Shown piece by piece: positions 1 to 7,699 of a DNA stretch of 32,126 bases. The notes beneath the pieces are model-generated. The model was given only the letters and a program-made list of their open reading frames with translations. It was not told the DNA's origin and searched no databases. How positions within the stretch are numbered: the first letter of the stretch is position 1; the number at the start of each line of letters is the position of its first letter. Location of the stretch: the NCBI RefSeq assembly GCF_030540645.1, contig NZ_JAUNVV010000002.1:54871-86996 (forward strand), given 5' to 3'. Origin of the DNA: Arthrobacter sp. GTDB taxonomy: Bacteria > Actinomycetota > Actinomycetes > Actinomycetales > Micrococcaceae. A program made the position numbers and the translations under genes.

Positions 1-395
1 TGAGCACGGCAAGATCCGACTTCGGATCGCGTCCCACCAACTCCACCACGGAACTGTGGCCGTCGCTGAAGAGGACATCAATGGTGCCAGCCGTTGCCGC
101 AGCGGCAATAACGTGGTTATTGGTCAGGATGCATACTTCCTTCCTGACCATCACGGCACTGCCGACGCCGGGCAGCGTCGCCACTGCGGATGGAAACGGT
201 GACGACGCCGGGCAGCACACCTTGGGCGACTTCCGTGGCATCACAGCTGCCCGCGGCAAAGGAAGCCGGGCGCACCAAAAGAGAGGTGATCCACCCGCCA
301 GCCAGTCCTGCCACCAGGGCCAGCACCGCTGCACCGGAAATGATGGACGAGAGCGACAATCGCCGGAGCCAGGGGGTGCTTTGAGCAGGGCGCAC
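1..395 (-). pseudogene. HtrA/DegP-like S1C serine protease, N-terminal part, frameshifted and cut by the window edge
   Basis: Read on the reverse strand from a GTG at 395 (GGAG seven bases upstream), the product has an N-terminal membrane anchor (about residues 18-42) and then GVVTVSIRSGDAA, the usual entry into an HtrA-type trypsin fold. That frame stops at 117. The adjacent frame continues exactly where the family should: GVGSAVMVRK, then LTNNHVIAAAA (with the catalytic His), then FSDGHSSVVELVGRDPKSDLAVL up to base 1. The shift falls at a GGG run at 170-172, and one base fewer there restores the frame. Family members are membrane-anchored extracytoplasmic quality-control proteases. The Asp and Ser of the triad would lie outside the window or at its edge. 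It could be a real null allele or a sequence error; the intact downstream frame suggests a recent event. Confidence 0.72.
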
Positions 396-469
396 GGAAT
401 ACTCCGATTAGGACAAGTGCCAAGGCGATGGAAACCTCATGCTGCGGCACCCTGCAACAAAAAAATCGT

Positions 470-1177
470 CTAGATGGCGCAGCCGTCCGGGCCGCAGGCT
501 TCTGCGGAATCTGCTCCGTTGGCATTGACCATGGTGAGAGGGTTCGCTTCCAGCCACGCCTGCTCCAGTGCCTGCGCGAACACATCGGCCGGCTGGGCGC
601 CGGAGATGCCGTATTTCCTGTCTAGAACGAAGAACGGAACGCCCGTCACGCCGAGGGCGCGGGCTTCGGCAAAGTCATGCCGGACATCAGCTGCGTACTT
701 GTCGGTATCCAGGGCCTCGTTAATATCGACGGCGGACAGCCCCGCTTGGGTGCCGATGCTCACCAGCTCATCGCGGTTGCCAATGTCAGCCCCGTGCTCA
801 AAGTGAGCCGAGAGCAGGGCTTCCTTGACGGCGTCGGACGTGCCGTGTGCCGCTGCCAGATGGATCAGCTGGTGGGCGTTGAAGCTGTTGGCGACCACCA
901 CGCCGTCGAACTTGTAGTGCAGGCCCTCACCCTCGGCGGCCTCCTTGACATGACCCAGCATGCCCATGAGCTGTGCGCGGTCCATGCCCTTGCGCTCAAC
1001 GAGGTAGTCGAGCTCGGTGCCGTCGTAGTGCTCGGGGAGGGTGGGGTCCAGTTGGTAGCTGCGCCACTGTACCTCCACGGAATCCTTGTGCGGGAAAGCG
1101 TTCAATGCGGTTTCAAAGCGGCGCTTGCCAATGAAGCACCAGGGGCAGGCCACGTCGGACCAGATTTCAATCTTCAT
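470..1177 (-). CDS. FrnE/DsbA-family thioredoxin-fold oxidoreductase
   Basis: The product is 235 residues, starting at the ATG at 1177. The reading frame is open further upstream, but that extension is proline-rich and unlike the family. It begins MKIEIWSDVACPWC, placing a CPWC redox motif at residues 11-14 of a DsbA-like fold. A helical insertion follows, with a cis-proline loop near the C-terminus (GVTGVPFFV). The C-terminal tail CGPDGCAI adds a second cysteine pair, often seen in actinobacterial FrnE-like proteins. No signal peptide is visible, so it probably works in the cytoplasm as a dithiol oxidoreductase or isomerase. FrnE was named from frenolicin biosynthesis, and a Deinococcus homologue is a stress-related disulfide isomerase. 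The substrate here is unknown. It lies downstream of aceB but is separated from it by a 242-base gap with a strong hairpin. Confidence 0.85.
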   Translation of the reverse strand: MKIEIWSDVACPWCFIGKRRFETALNAFPHKDSVEVQWRSYQLDPTLPEHYDGTELDYLVERKGMDRAQLMGMLGHVKEAAEGEGLHYKFDGVVVANSFNAHQLIHLAAAHGTSDAVKEALLSAHFEHGADIGNRDELVSIGTQAGLSAVDINEALDTDKYAADVRHDFAEARALGVTGVPFFVLDRKYGISGAQPADVFAQALEQAWLEANPLTMVNANGADSAEACGPDGCAI

Positions 1178-1345
1178 ACTGGCGGAAACAGGTGCGGTGC
1201 CGCCGATATTCCGCCCAGTATTCCAAGGGGCAAAAATCGAGACGGGAGTAGCGGGCAATGTTGTTTGAGGAACATCGCCAACTGCTCCCGCCTCGATGTG
1301 GGGTGGAGCTGAAATCAGGTGGAGCTGAAGCAAAAACGGTTGTAG

Positions 1346-1407
1346 TGGCTGGCTGCCGGGGCCCGACGGTCGGGCCGGCAGTGGCGGCGTGTCCGGCAAG
1401 CCAGCCA
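1346..1407 (-). terminator. Candidate terminator hairpin after aceB
   Basis: TGGCTGGCT at 1346-1354 pairs with AGCCAGCCA at 1399-1407. A second hairpin is nested inside (CTGCCGG...CCGGCAG, with CCCGA/TCGGG). Read on the reverse strand it begins about 12 bases after the aceB stop and is followed by a TTTTT run near 1332-1336. The T-run is displaced about ten bases from the stem, so efficiency is uncertain. The rest of the 1178-1419 gap shows only a short direct repeat, GGTGGAGCTGAA, around 1303-1329. Confidence 0.5.
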
Positions 1408-1419
1408 AAATTGTGGTGG

Positions 1420-3084
1420 CTAAGCCGTTGCCATGGCCAGTTCCCGGACCCGTGCGGGCTCCGGGGTCGGATGCAGATAGTCGGCGTAGGCCGAGAGGGT
1501 CAAAAAGGCCGGAAACTCTTCGCCGAGGGCGACGTCGCTGAAGATGTCCAAGGCGTCGTCAAACCTGTCCCCATCAAATCGCGGCAACCTGTCGAACTCC
1601 TCACCCAGCAGCTCCAGAACCCAGTCGAAGCTGATCAGCTCGCCGGTGTCGGTGATGGCCTGGCTGTGGATCCACTGCCAGATCTGTGAGCGGGAGATTT
1701 CCGCGGTGGCGGCATCCTCCATGAGGTTGTTCAGGGCGACGGCGCCGTGGCCGCGCAGCCAGGACTCGATGTACTGGATACCCACCCAGAGATTGTCCCG
1801 GATACCCTGCTCGGTAATGGTGCCCTTGGTACCGGCAACGTCCAGCAGGGCCCGACCGTCCAGCTCCACGTCCTCGCGGAGACGGTCGAGTTGGTTCGGA
1901 TTCCAGCCGAGAGCCTCGTCAAAGACGTCCATGGCGACCGGAACCAGATCGGGGTGCGCAACCCAGGAACCATCGAAGCCGTCGTCAGCCTCACGGGACT
2001 TGTCAACGCGGACCGCCTCCAACGCGATGGCGTTGGCTTCGGGATCGCGACGGTTGGGCACGAAGTTGGACATGCCACCAATGGCCATGGCGCCGCGGCG
2101 GTGGCACGCACGGACCAACTGCTCGGTGTAGGCGCGCATGAACGGAGCCGTCATGGTGATCTGGTTCCGGTCAGGGAGCAAGAAGCGCGGGCCGCGGGTG
2201 CGGAAGTTCTTGATGACGGAGAACAGGTAGTCCCAGCGGCCGGCGTTCAGGCCGGCGCCGTGGTCGCGCAGTTCGTAGAGGATCTCCTCCATTTCAAATG
2301 CTGCCGTGATGGTCTCAATCAGCACCGTGGCCCGGATGGTGCCCTGCGGTATACCCAATAGGTCCTGGGCCTGGATGAAGATGTCATTCCACAGGCGCGC
2401 CTCCAAATGGTTCTCAATCTTCGGCAGGTAAAAGTACGGCCCCTTGCCCTGGGCGATCAGCCGGTGGGCGTTGTGGAAGAAGTACAAGCCGAAGTCCACG
2501 ATGCCGCCGGCCATCTGCTTGCCGTTGATGAGCAGGTGCTTTTCCGGCAGGTGCCAGCCGCGGGGGCGGACAATGATGGTGGGCATGTGTTCGGGAGCGT
2601 CGAGGCGGTATTCCCTGCCCTCGGGCGAAACGAAGTCGATGCGTCGTTCCAGTGCATCAATGAGGTTCAGCTGGCCGCGGATCACGTTGCCCCACGTCGG
2701 CGTGGAGGAGTCCTCCATGTCCGCCAGCCATACCTTCGCCCCGGAATTCAAGGCGTTGATGGTCATTTTCCGGTCCACCGGACCGGTGATTTCCACCCGG
2801 CGGTCCTCCATTCCCGGAGCCGGGGGAGCGACGCGCCAGTGCGGGTCATCCCGGATGTGTGCGGTTTCGCGTAGGTAGTGCGGATCGATGCCGCTGGAGA
2901 TCCGGCTGCGGCGGGTGCGCCGTGCTGCCAGCAGTTCAGCACGTCGCGCTGTCGTGCTGCGATTTAGGGCTGCAATGAAATCCAGTGCCTCAGGGGTCAG
3001 GATTTCGCCTTGGCGGTGGATGGGTGGAGCTGTCAGGGTGATGCCGTTGAACGTGATTCCGTTCAGGCTGTTCGTTGAATTCAT
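1420..3084 (-). CDS. aceB: Malate synthase A
   Basis: The product is 554 residues, full length for malate synthase A. It condenses glyoxylate with acetyl-CoA to malate, the second step of the glyoxylate shunt, in the cytoplasm. The TIM-barrel core shows IVRPRGW near 171-177, the metal ligands E257 (LIETI) and D285 (GRWDY), and the signature ELRDHGAGLNAGRWDY at 271-286. The late NNLMEDAATAEISRSQIWQW block carries the probable catalytic base D457. The ATG at 3084 has an AGGAGA seven bases upstream. It lies 80 bases downstream of aceA on the same strand, so the two probably form an aceA-aceB transcript with a hairpin between them. The shunt allows growth on acetate, fatty acids and other two-carbon-yielding substrates. 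Confidence 0.96.
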   Translation of the reverse strand: MNSTNSLNGITFNGITLTAPPIHRQGEILTPEALDFIAALNRSTTARRAELLAARRTRRSRISSGIDPHYLRETAHIRDDPHWRVAPPAPGMEDRRVEITGPVDRKMTINALNSGAKVWLADMEDSSTPTWGNVIRGQLNLIDALERRIDFVSPEGREYRLDAPEHMPTIIVRPRGWHLPEKHLLINGKQMAGGIVDFGLYFFHNAHRLIAQGKGPYFYLPKIENHLEARLWNDIFIQAQDLLGIPQGTIRATVLIETITAAFEMEEILYELRDHGAGLNAGRWDYLFSVIKNFRTRGPRFLLPDRNQITMTAPFMRAYTEQLVRACHRRGAMAIGGMSNFVPNRRDPEANAIALEAVRVDKSREADDGFDGSWVAHPDLVPVAMDVFDEALGWNPNQLDRLREDVELDGRALLDVAGTKGTITEQGIRDNLWVGIQYIESWLRGHGAVALNNLMEDAATAEISRSQIWQWIHSQAITDTGELISFDWVLELLGEEFDRLPRFDGDRFDDALDIFSDVALGEEFPAFLTLSAYADYLHPTPEPARVRELAMATA

Positions 3085-3107
3085 GGGAGTGTCTCCTGTG
3101 CAAAAGT

Positions 3108-3158
3108 GCCGGCGGCCGGGGATCTCAACGTGCTTGATGACCCGGCGCGGCCGCCGGC
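3108..3158 (-). other. Hairpin in the aceA-aceB intergenic gap
   Basis: GCCGGCGGCC at 3108-3117 is perfectly complementary to GGCCGCCGGC at 3149-3158, separated by 31 bases. A shorter CCGGG/CCCGG pair lies inside. There is no U-tract, so it looks like an RNA processing, stabilising or attenuating hairpin between the two shunt genes rather than a complete terminator. Confidence 0.55.
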
Positions 3159-3164
3159 AAAGAT

Positions 3165-4487
3165 TTAGTGGAACTGCTCGGCTTCTGTGGAGCCTGCCAA
3201 TGCGAGGGTGCCGCTGTTGGGGTTCAGTGCTGTCGCCACCGCGTCGAAGTAGCCTGTGCCCACTTCGCGTTGGTGTTTGGTTGCGGTGTATCCGCGGGAT
3301 TCGGAGCCAAATTCGCGCTCCTGCAGTTCGACGTAGGAGCTCATGCCGTTGCGGGCGTAACCATGGGCAAGATCAAACATCGAGTGGTTCAGGGAGTGGA
3401 AGCCTGCCAGCGTGATGAACTGGAAGGTGTATCCCATGGCGCCAAGCTCACGTTGGAACTTGGCGATCGTTGCGTCATCCAGGTGCTTTTTCCAGTTGAA
3501 CGACGGCGAGCAGTTGTAGGCGAGCATCTGGTCGGGGAACTCGGCCTTCACTGCTTCGGCAAACTTTTTGGCGTGTTCCAGGTTGGGTGTGCCGGTCTCC
3601 ATCCAGATCAGATCCGAACACGGTGCGTAGGCCAGGGCCCGGGCAATGGAGGGCTCAATGCCGTTGCGGACCTTGTAGAAACCGTCCTCGGTGCGCTCTC
3701 CCGTCAGGAACTGCTGGTCGCGTTCGTCGACGTCGGAGGTGATCAAGGTGGCTGCCTCGGCGTCCGTGCGGGCAATGATGACGGAAGGGACACCGGCGAC
3801 GTCGGCCGCAAGCCTTGCCGCGTTCAGCGTGCGGACATGTGACTTGGTGGGGATCAGGACCTTCCCGCCCAGGTGGCCGCACTTCTTTTCGCTGGCCAGC
3901 TGGTCTTCCCAGTGGACGCCGGATGCGCCGGAGATGATCATGGACTTCATCAGCTCGTACGCGTTCAAGGGGCCACCAAAGCCGGCCTCGGCGTCGGCCA
4001 CGATCGGCACCAGCCAATCCTCAACGCTCTGGATCCCTTCGGAGGATTCGATCTGGTCCGCCCGCAGGAGTGCGTTGTTGATGCGGCGGACCACCTTGGG
4101 CACCGAGTCCACGGGGTACAGGGACTGGTCCGGGTAGGTGTTGCCGTTGGAGTTGGCATCGGCGGCAACCTGCCAGCCGGAGAGGTAGATGGCCTTCAAG
4201 CCGGCCTTGACCTGCTGGACAGCCTGGTTGCCGGTCAATGCGCCCAGGGCGTTGGTGTAGCCGCCCGGCTCGGCATTGCGGAGCTGGTCCCAGAGCTTTT
4301 CCGAACCACGGCGGGCTAGCGTGTGTTCCTCGTGCACCCTGCCCTGGAGCTTCACGACATCTTCGCCCGAGTAGCTGCGCTCAATGCCGTTCCAACGTGG
4401 GTTGGCGGCCCATTCGAGTTCGAGAGCGGCGGCAGCCTGTGCGTTGTTCTGCTCCGGCGTCGTTGCGGGTTCAAATGCTGCAGTCAT
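3165..4487 (-). CDS. aceA: Isocitrate lyase
   Basis: The product is 440 residues and cleaves isocitrate to succinate and glyoxylate, the entry step of the glyoxylate shunt. The family hallmarks are present: [10 protein letters not shown] at about 103-112, DAEAGFGG at 165-172, and the active-site loop KKCGHLGGK with the catalytic C203. The chosen ATG at 4487 has AAGGAGCGAGACC just upstream. The frame extends eleven codons further, but without a ribosome site. Length and motifs fit the shorter, bacterial AceA type. The divergently oriented neighbour ramB encodes the likely regulator. aceB follows 80 bases downstream. Confidence 0.97.
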   Translation of the reverse strand: MTAAFEPATTPEQNNAQAAAALELEWAANPRWNGIERSYSGEDVVKLQGRVHEEHTLARRGSEKLWDQLRNAEPGGYTNALGALTGNQAVQQVKAGLKAIYLSGWQVAADANSNGNTYPDQSLYPVDSVPKVVRRINNALLRADQIESSEGIQSVEDWLVPIVADAEAGFGGPLNAYELMKSMIISGASGVHWEDQLASEKKCGHLGGKVLIPTKSHVRTLNAARLAADVAGVPSVIIARTDAEAATLITSDVDERDQQFLTGERTEDGFYKVRNGIEPSIARALAYAPCSDLIWMETGTPNLEHAKKFAEAVKAEFPDQMLAYNCSPSFNWKKHLDDATIAKFQRELGAMGYTFQFITLAGFHSLNHSMFDLAHGYARNGMSSYVELQEREFGSESRGYTATKHQREVGTGYFDAVATALNPNSGTLALAGSTEAEQFH

Positions 4488-4511
4488 GGTCTCGCTCCTT
4501 GTTGTAGGCGA

Positions 4512-4558
4512 TCTCCACACTTCTTCGCTGAAGCCTCATCGTTGAGAGTGGAGATCTA
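4512..4558. promoter_or_regulatory. Inverted repeat in the aceA leader/promoter region
   Basis: GATCTCCAC at 4512-4520 is perfectly inverted at 4550-4558 (GTGGAGATC), with 29 bases between. Inside lies CTTC-GCT-GAAG at 4525-4535. The element sits 25-70 bases upstream of the aceA start and could be an operator or a leader-RNA hairpin. Confidence 0.45.
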
Positions 4559-4642
4559 AAGTCCTTCTTTGTGATTTCTACTATTCAGTGGTTATCCAGA
4601 GTCTTCTAGGGGTAAGCACTGGAAAGATTTGCACTTCTTCGC
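4520..4642. promoter_or_regulatory. Direct repeat CACTTCTTCGC flanking the aceA-ramB promoters, with a RamB-box-like sequence
   Basis: The 11-mer CACTTCTTCGC occurs at 4520-4530, near aceA, and again at 4632-4642, just before the ramB start. The second copy is joined to AAAGATTTGCAC (4623-4634). This matches 9 of 12 positions of the RamB box as I recall it from Corynebacterium glutamicum (AAAACTTTGCAAA). RamB is known there to bind its own promoter and those of aceA/aceB. The placement suits control in both directions, but binding is an inference. Confidence 0.45.
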
Positions 4643-4655
4643 GTATGGTCAAGAA

Positions 4656-6152
4656 ATGACTAATACGGGCTGGAATGTGAACGACGCGAAGGCTTCGGGT
4701 GGCAAAGTGGCCGGGACACCCGATGAACTGGACATCATTTCGCTGGGCCGGCGTGTGCGGCACCTGCGCAAAGGCTTGGGCATGACCCTTGACGATCTCA
4801 GCGAGAAGGTGGGTGCCGCACCCTCCCAGCTTTCGCTGATTGAAAACGGTAAACGTGAGCCCAAGCTGACGCTTCTGCAGCACCTGTCGGGGGCACTCGG
4901 TGTCGGGCTTGAACAACTGCTGGGAGCAGAGCCGCCCAGCCGACGGGCTGCGCTGGAAATAGAGCTGGAAAGGGCGCAGCGCGGACCTCTTTACCAGTCG
5001 CTGGGGCTGCCCACCGTGCGCGTCAGTTCGCGGCTTTCCATGGAAATCCTGGAGTCGCTGGTGGGGTTGCAGCATGAGCTGGAGCGGCGGCTGGATGAGC
5101 AGTCGGCCACCCCCGAGGAGGCCCGCCGCGCCAATAACGAACTGCGCCAGGAAATGCGCGAACGCAACAACTACTACCCGGAGATTGAGCGCCAGGCCCA
5201 GGACCTGCTCAAGGCGGTGGGGCATGACCACGGGCCGCTGTCCCACCACGTGGCTGCCGACGTGGCCGAGCACCTTGGTTTTGACCTGCACTACGTGGGG
5301 GATTTGCCGCATTCAACGCGTTCGGTGACGGATTTGAAGAATCGCCGAATTTATCTCACGCACGGCCAGCGCTCGGACCACGACCCCCGATCGGTGCTGC
5401 TGCAGGCGCTGGGACACTACGTTCTGGGGCATGAGACGCCCCGGAACTACGCCGAGTTTTTACGCCAGCGCGTTTACACGAACTACTTCGCCGCATCGCT
5501 GCTGATGCCGGAGCGGGCCACCGTGGACTTCCTCAAGGAGGCAAAGGCGGCCAAGGAACTGGCCATCGAGGACATCCGCGATGCTTTCGCCGTCTCCTAC
5601 GAAACGGCCGCCCACCGCTTCACGAACCTGGCCACGGAGCATTTGGGCATCACCACGCACTTTCAAAAGGTGCACGAGTCCGGGATCTTCCACAAGGCCT
5701 ACGAGAACGACGGCGTGAACTTCCCCGCCGACCACACCGGCGCCATTGAGGGGCAGTCCGCCTGCCGGTACTGGACCTCACGTGCCGTGTTTGATGTGCC
5801 GGACAAGTTCAGGGCGTTCAACCAGTACACGGACACGGTGGTGGGGACGTTCTGGTGCACGGCACGGACGGAGCGGCATTCTTCGGGCGAGTATTCCTTG
5901 AGCATCGGCGTGCCCTACGAGCACGTGAAGTGGTTCCGCGGGCGGGAAACCACTGAGCGCTCGCAGTCCAAGTGCCCGGATCCAAGCTGCTGCCGCAGGC
6001 CCCCAACTGAGCTTTCCGCGCAGTGGGCCGGCCAGGCGTGGCCCTCCACACGGGCCAACTCGCATCTACTGGCAGCCATGCCGCAAGGTGCCTTCCCCGG
6101 TGTGGACGAGACCGAGGTGTACCGCTTTCTCGCCGCGCACGAAGGGCGTTGA
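4656..6152 (+). CDS. ramB: RamB-like regulator of acetate/glyoxylate metabolism (XRE HTH, IrrE-like domain, ScfR C-terminus)
   Basis: The product is 498 residues from the ATG at 4656. A TTG at 4629 is in frame, but it overlaps the putative operator. An XRE-type helix-turn-helix occupies about 28-90. A helical linker with a coiled-coil-like stretch follows (about 125-185), then an ImmA/IrrE-like metallopeptidase fold at about 185-340. The C-terminal short-chain fatty-acid regulator domain has clustered cysteines (C370, C401, C440, C445, C446). The peptidase helix reads QALGHYVLGHE (250-260) where an active enzyme would have HExxH. The first His and the Glu are lost, so catalysis is unlikely and the domain probably senses a ligand. 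RamB represses or tunes aceA/aceB and acetate genes in corynebacteria and mycobacteria. Its divergent position beside aceA supports that role here. Confidence 0.88.
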   Translation: MTNTGWNVNDAKASGGKVAGTPDELDIISLGRRVRHLRKGLGMTLDDLSEKVGAAPSQLSLIENGKREPKLTLLQHLSGALGVGLEQLLGAEPPSRRAALEIELERAQRGPLYQSLGLPTVRVSSRLSMEILESLVGLQHELERRLDEQSATPEEARRANNELRQEMRERNNYYPEIERQAQDLLKAVGHDHGPLSHHVAADVAEHLGFDLHYVGDLPHSTRSVTDLKNRRIYLTHGQRSDHDPRSVLLQALGHYVLGHETPRNYAEFLRQRVYTNYFAASLLMPERATVDFLKEAKAAKELAIEDIRDAFAVSYETAAHRFTNLATEHLGITTHFQKVHESGIFHKAYENDGVNFPADHTGAIEGQSACRYWTSRAVFDVPDKFRAFNQYTDTVVGTFWCTARTERHSSGEYSLSIGVPYEHVKWFRGRETTERSQSKCPDPSCCRRPPTELSAQWAGQAWPSTRANSHLLAAMPQGAFPGVDETEVYRFLAAHEGR

Positions 6153-6208
6153 GCTGAAGCGGGAAACCGGAGAAAAGGATTCGCGCGGCCATGTCGTAAA
6201 GTCAACGC

Positions 6209-6727
6209 ATGGAAGATCTCAAATGGACCACCACCGCCCCTGCCAAAGTCGCCTGGGCGGCGATGCCCTTCGCTCCGGGCCTCTACAAGTGCTACCTGAC
6301 CGGTGCTATGCCCAAGAACGTGAATTGGCCAGCAGAATTGACGCCGCTGAAACGCGGTGACTTGATGTACGTGGGAAAAGCCACGAACTTGAAAAGCCGT
6401 GCCAAGCACCACGGCGTGCAAACATCAAAGTCCACGTTTCGCCGTTCCCTGGCAGCGCTGTTGGGGCTTCAGGCGCAGTGGCATGGCAGGTCCGCCCACC
6501 CGCGGCTGACCGACACTGACGAAGAACTACTCAGCGCCTGGATGGTGAAGAACCTTGGTATGTCGTTTTGCCTCGTGCAGGACGCGGAACTCCTCGAGGG
6601 CCTCGAGGACGCCATGCGCTCCGAACTCTGCCCGCCGCTGAACCGCGACGGCCGCACTCCCGAGCAGTTGCACGTATCGGCGGTTGCCGCCGCCGCACAC
6701 GGCAACGCCCTGCGTGACAAGGGCTGA
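6209..6727 (+). CDS. Stand-alone GIY-YIG nuclease-family protein
   Basis: The product is 172 residues. It carries the degenerate GIY-YIG signature: GLY at 24-26, YVG at 54-56, the conserved arginine R64 (NLKSR), a glutamate E133 in GLEDAMRSEL and an asparagine N145 in PPLN. These are the usual catalytic and metal positions of the fold. There is no DNA-binding, UvrC or homing-endonuclease extension, so the target is unknown. The ATG at 6209 has only a weak ribosome site. It follows ramB by 56 bases on the same strand and may be co-transcribed, with no obvious functional tie. Confidence 0.72.
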   Translation: MEDLKWTTTAPAKVAWAAMPFAPGLYKCYLTGAMPKNVNWPAELTPLKRGDLMYVGKATNLKSRAKHHGVQTSKSTFRRSLAALLGLQAQWHGRSAHPRLTDTDEELLSAWMVKNLGMSFCLVQDAELLEGLEDAMRSELCPPLNRDGRTPEQLHVSAVAAAAHGNALRDKG

Positions 6728-6742
6728 GCCAAAAGGGTGTAG

Positions 6743-6801
6743 TTGGCGCCTGCCAACCCTTGACCGCCGGCACATTCGGCAGCATGCTGACAGCAAGCAT
6801 G
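6743..6801. promoter_or_regulatory. Short inverted repeats upstream of the SDR-ACAD-kinase operon
   Basis: Two dyads lie in the 111-base gap. GTTGGC-GCCT-GCCAAC at 6743-6758 could help terminate the GIY-YIG transcript. CATGCT (6783-6788) is repeated inverted as AGCATG (6796-6801), with seven bases between, and could be an operator for the operon starting at 6839. No convincing -35/-10 pair was recognised. Confidence 0.3.
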
Positions 6802-6838
6802 TACCGCCGGGCAGACGGGACAAACGGAAGAGGCCTCC

Positions 6839-7657
6839 ATGGTTCAGGACAGCACGCCCCCAACAGTGCATCCAGCCCAAATCTCGGCTCGGCACCCAGC
6901 CCAGCGGTTCCTCGGCAAGACCGCCATCATTACCGGTGCCAGCCGGGGGATCGGGCTGGCCATCGCACAGCGCCTGACGGCGGAGGGTGCCCGTGTCATG
7001 ATCACCGCCCGGCATCAGGACCAGCTGGATGAGGCGCTCGCCTCCCTGGGTGGTAATGCCCTTGCCATGGCCGGCCGTGCGGACGACCCGGACCACCGCG
7101 CGGAGGTGCTGGCCGCCGTCGAACATGAATTTGGCGGGCTGGATGTGCTGGTCAACAACGCCGGTATCAACCCCGTGTACGGGCCGCTGGAAACCGCGGA
7201 TTTGGACGCTGCCCGCAAGATCTTCGAGGTCAATATCCTGGGGACCCTCGGCTGGACGCAGGCCGTGCTGGCGCATCGCGGATTGGGGTTCCGGGCAAGG
7301 CGCGGGAATGTGGTGAACGTGTCATCCATCAGCGGCGACGTGCCCGCCCCGGGCCTGGGCTTGTACGGGATCAGCAAGGCCGCCGTCTCCCACCTCACCC
7401 GCTCGCTGTCCGTGGAACTGGCGCCGGACATCCGGGTCAACGCGGTGGCGCCGGCAGTGGTCAAGACTGTTTTCGCCGGCGCGTTGTACGAGGGCCGCGA
7501 GGAGGCAGTGGCCGTCACGTATCCGCTGGGGCGCCTTGGCGTGCCCGACGACGTGGCCTCCGCCGTAGCCTTCCTCGCCTCCTCCGACGCCTCCTGGGTG
7601 ACGGGGCAGGTGCTCACGCTCGACGGCGGGCTGCTCAACGCCGGCTTTCCGGCCTGA
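6839..7657 (+). CDS. SDR-family NAD(P)-dependent oxidoreductase (LvaD-like candidate)
   Basis: The product is 272 residues, a classical short-chain dehydrogenase. It has the Rossmann glycine motif TGASRGIG at 32-39, NNAG at 106-109, a catalytic serine within VSSIS (161-165) and YGISK with Y176/K180. The C-terminal VTGQVLTLDGG is typical of the FabG-like subgroup. The ATG has GGAAGAGG a few bases upstream. It is the first gene of a tight forward operon with an ACAD10/11-type acyl-CoA dehydrogenase and an APH-fold kinase. That context suggests oxidation or reduction of a hydroxy- or ketoacyl-CoA, as LvaD does in the levulinate pathway. The substrate itself cannot be read from the sequence. Confidence 0.88.
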   Translation: MVQDSTPPTVHPAQISARHPAQRFLGKTAIITGASRGIGLAIAQRLTAEGARVMITARHQDQLDEALASLGGNALAMAGRADDPDHRAEVLAAVEHEFGGLDVLVNNAGINPVYGPLETADLDAARKIFEVNILGTLGWTQAVLAHRGLGFRARRGNVVNVSSISGDVPAPGLGLYGISKAAVSHLTRSLSVELAPDIRVNAVAPAVVKTVFAGALYEGREEAVAVTYPLGRLGVPDDVASAVAFLASSDASWVTGQVLTLDGGLLNAGFPA

Positions 7658-7699
7658 GCGGCCCGCCGGAAACCTTCACTTTCGAGCAAGGAGCATTAC

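Noticed and set aside
1178-1408. 77-residue N-terminal extension of the FrnE/DsbA-like protein
   Set aside because: The extension is proline-rich and of unlike composition, runs through the hairpin region, and the family starts at MKIEIW just before the CPWC motif.
2407-2874. Forward open frames opposite aceB
   Set aside because: They are antisense shadows produced by high GC content; aceB on the other strand has all catalytic motifs.
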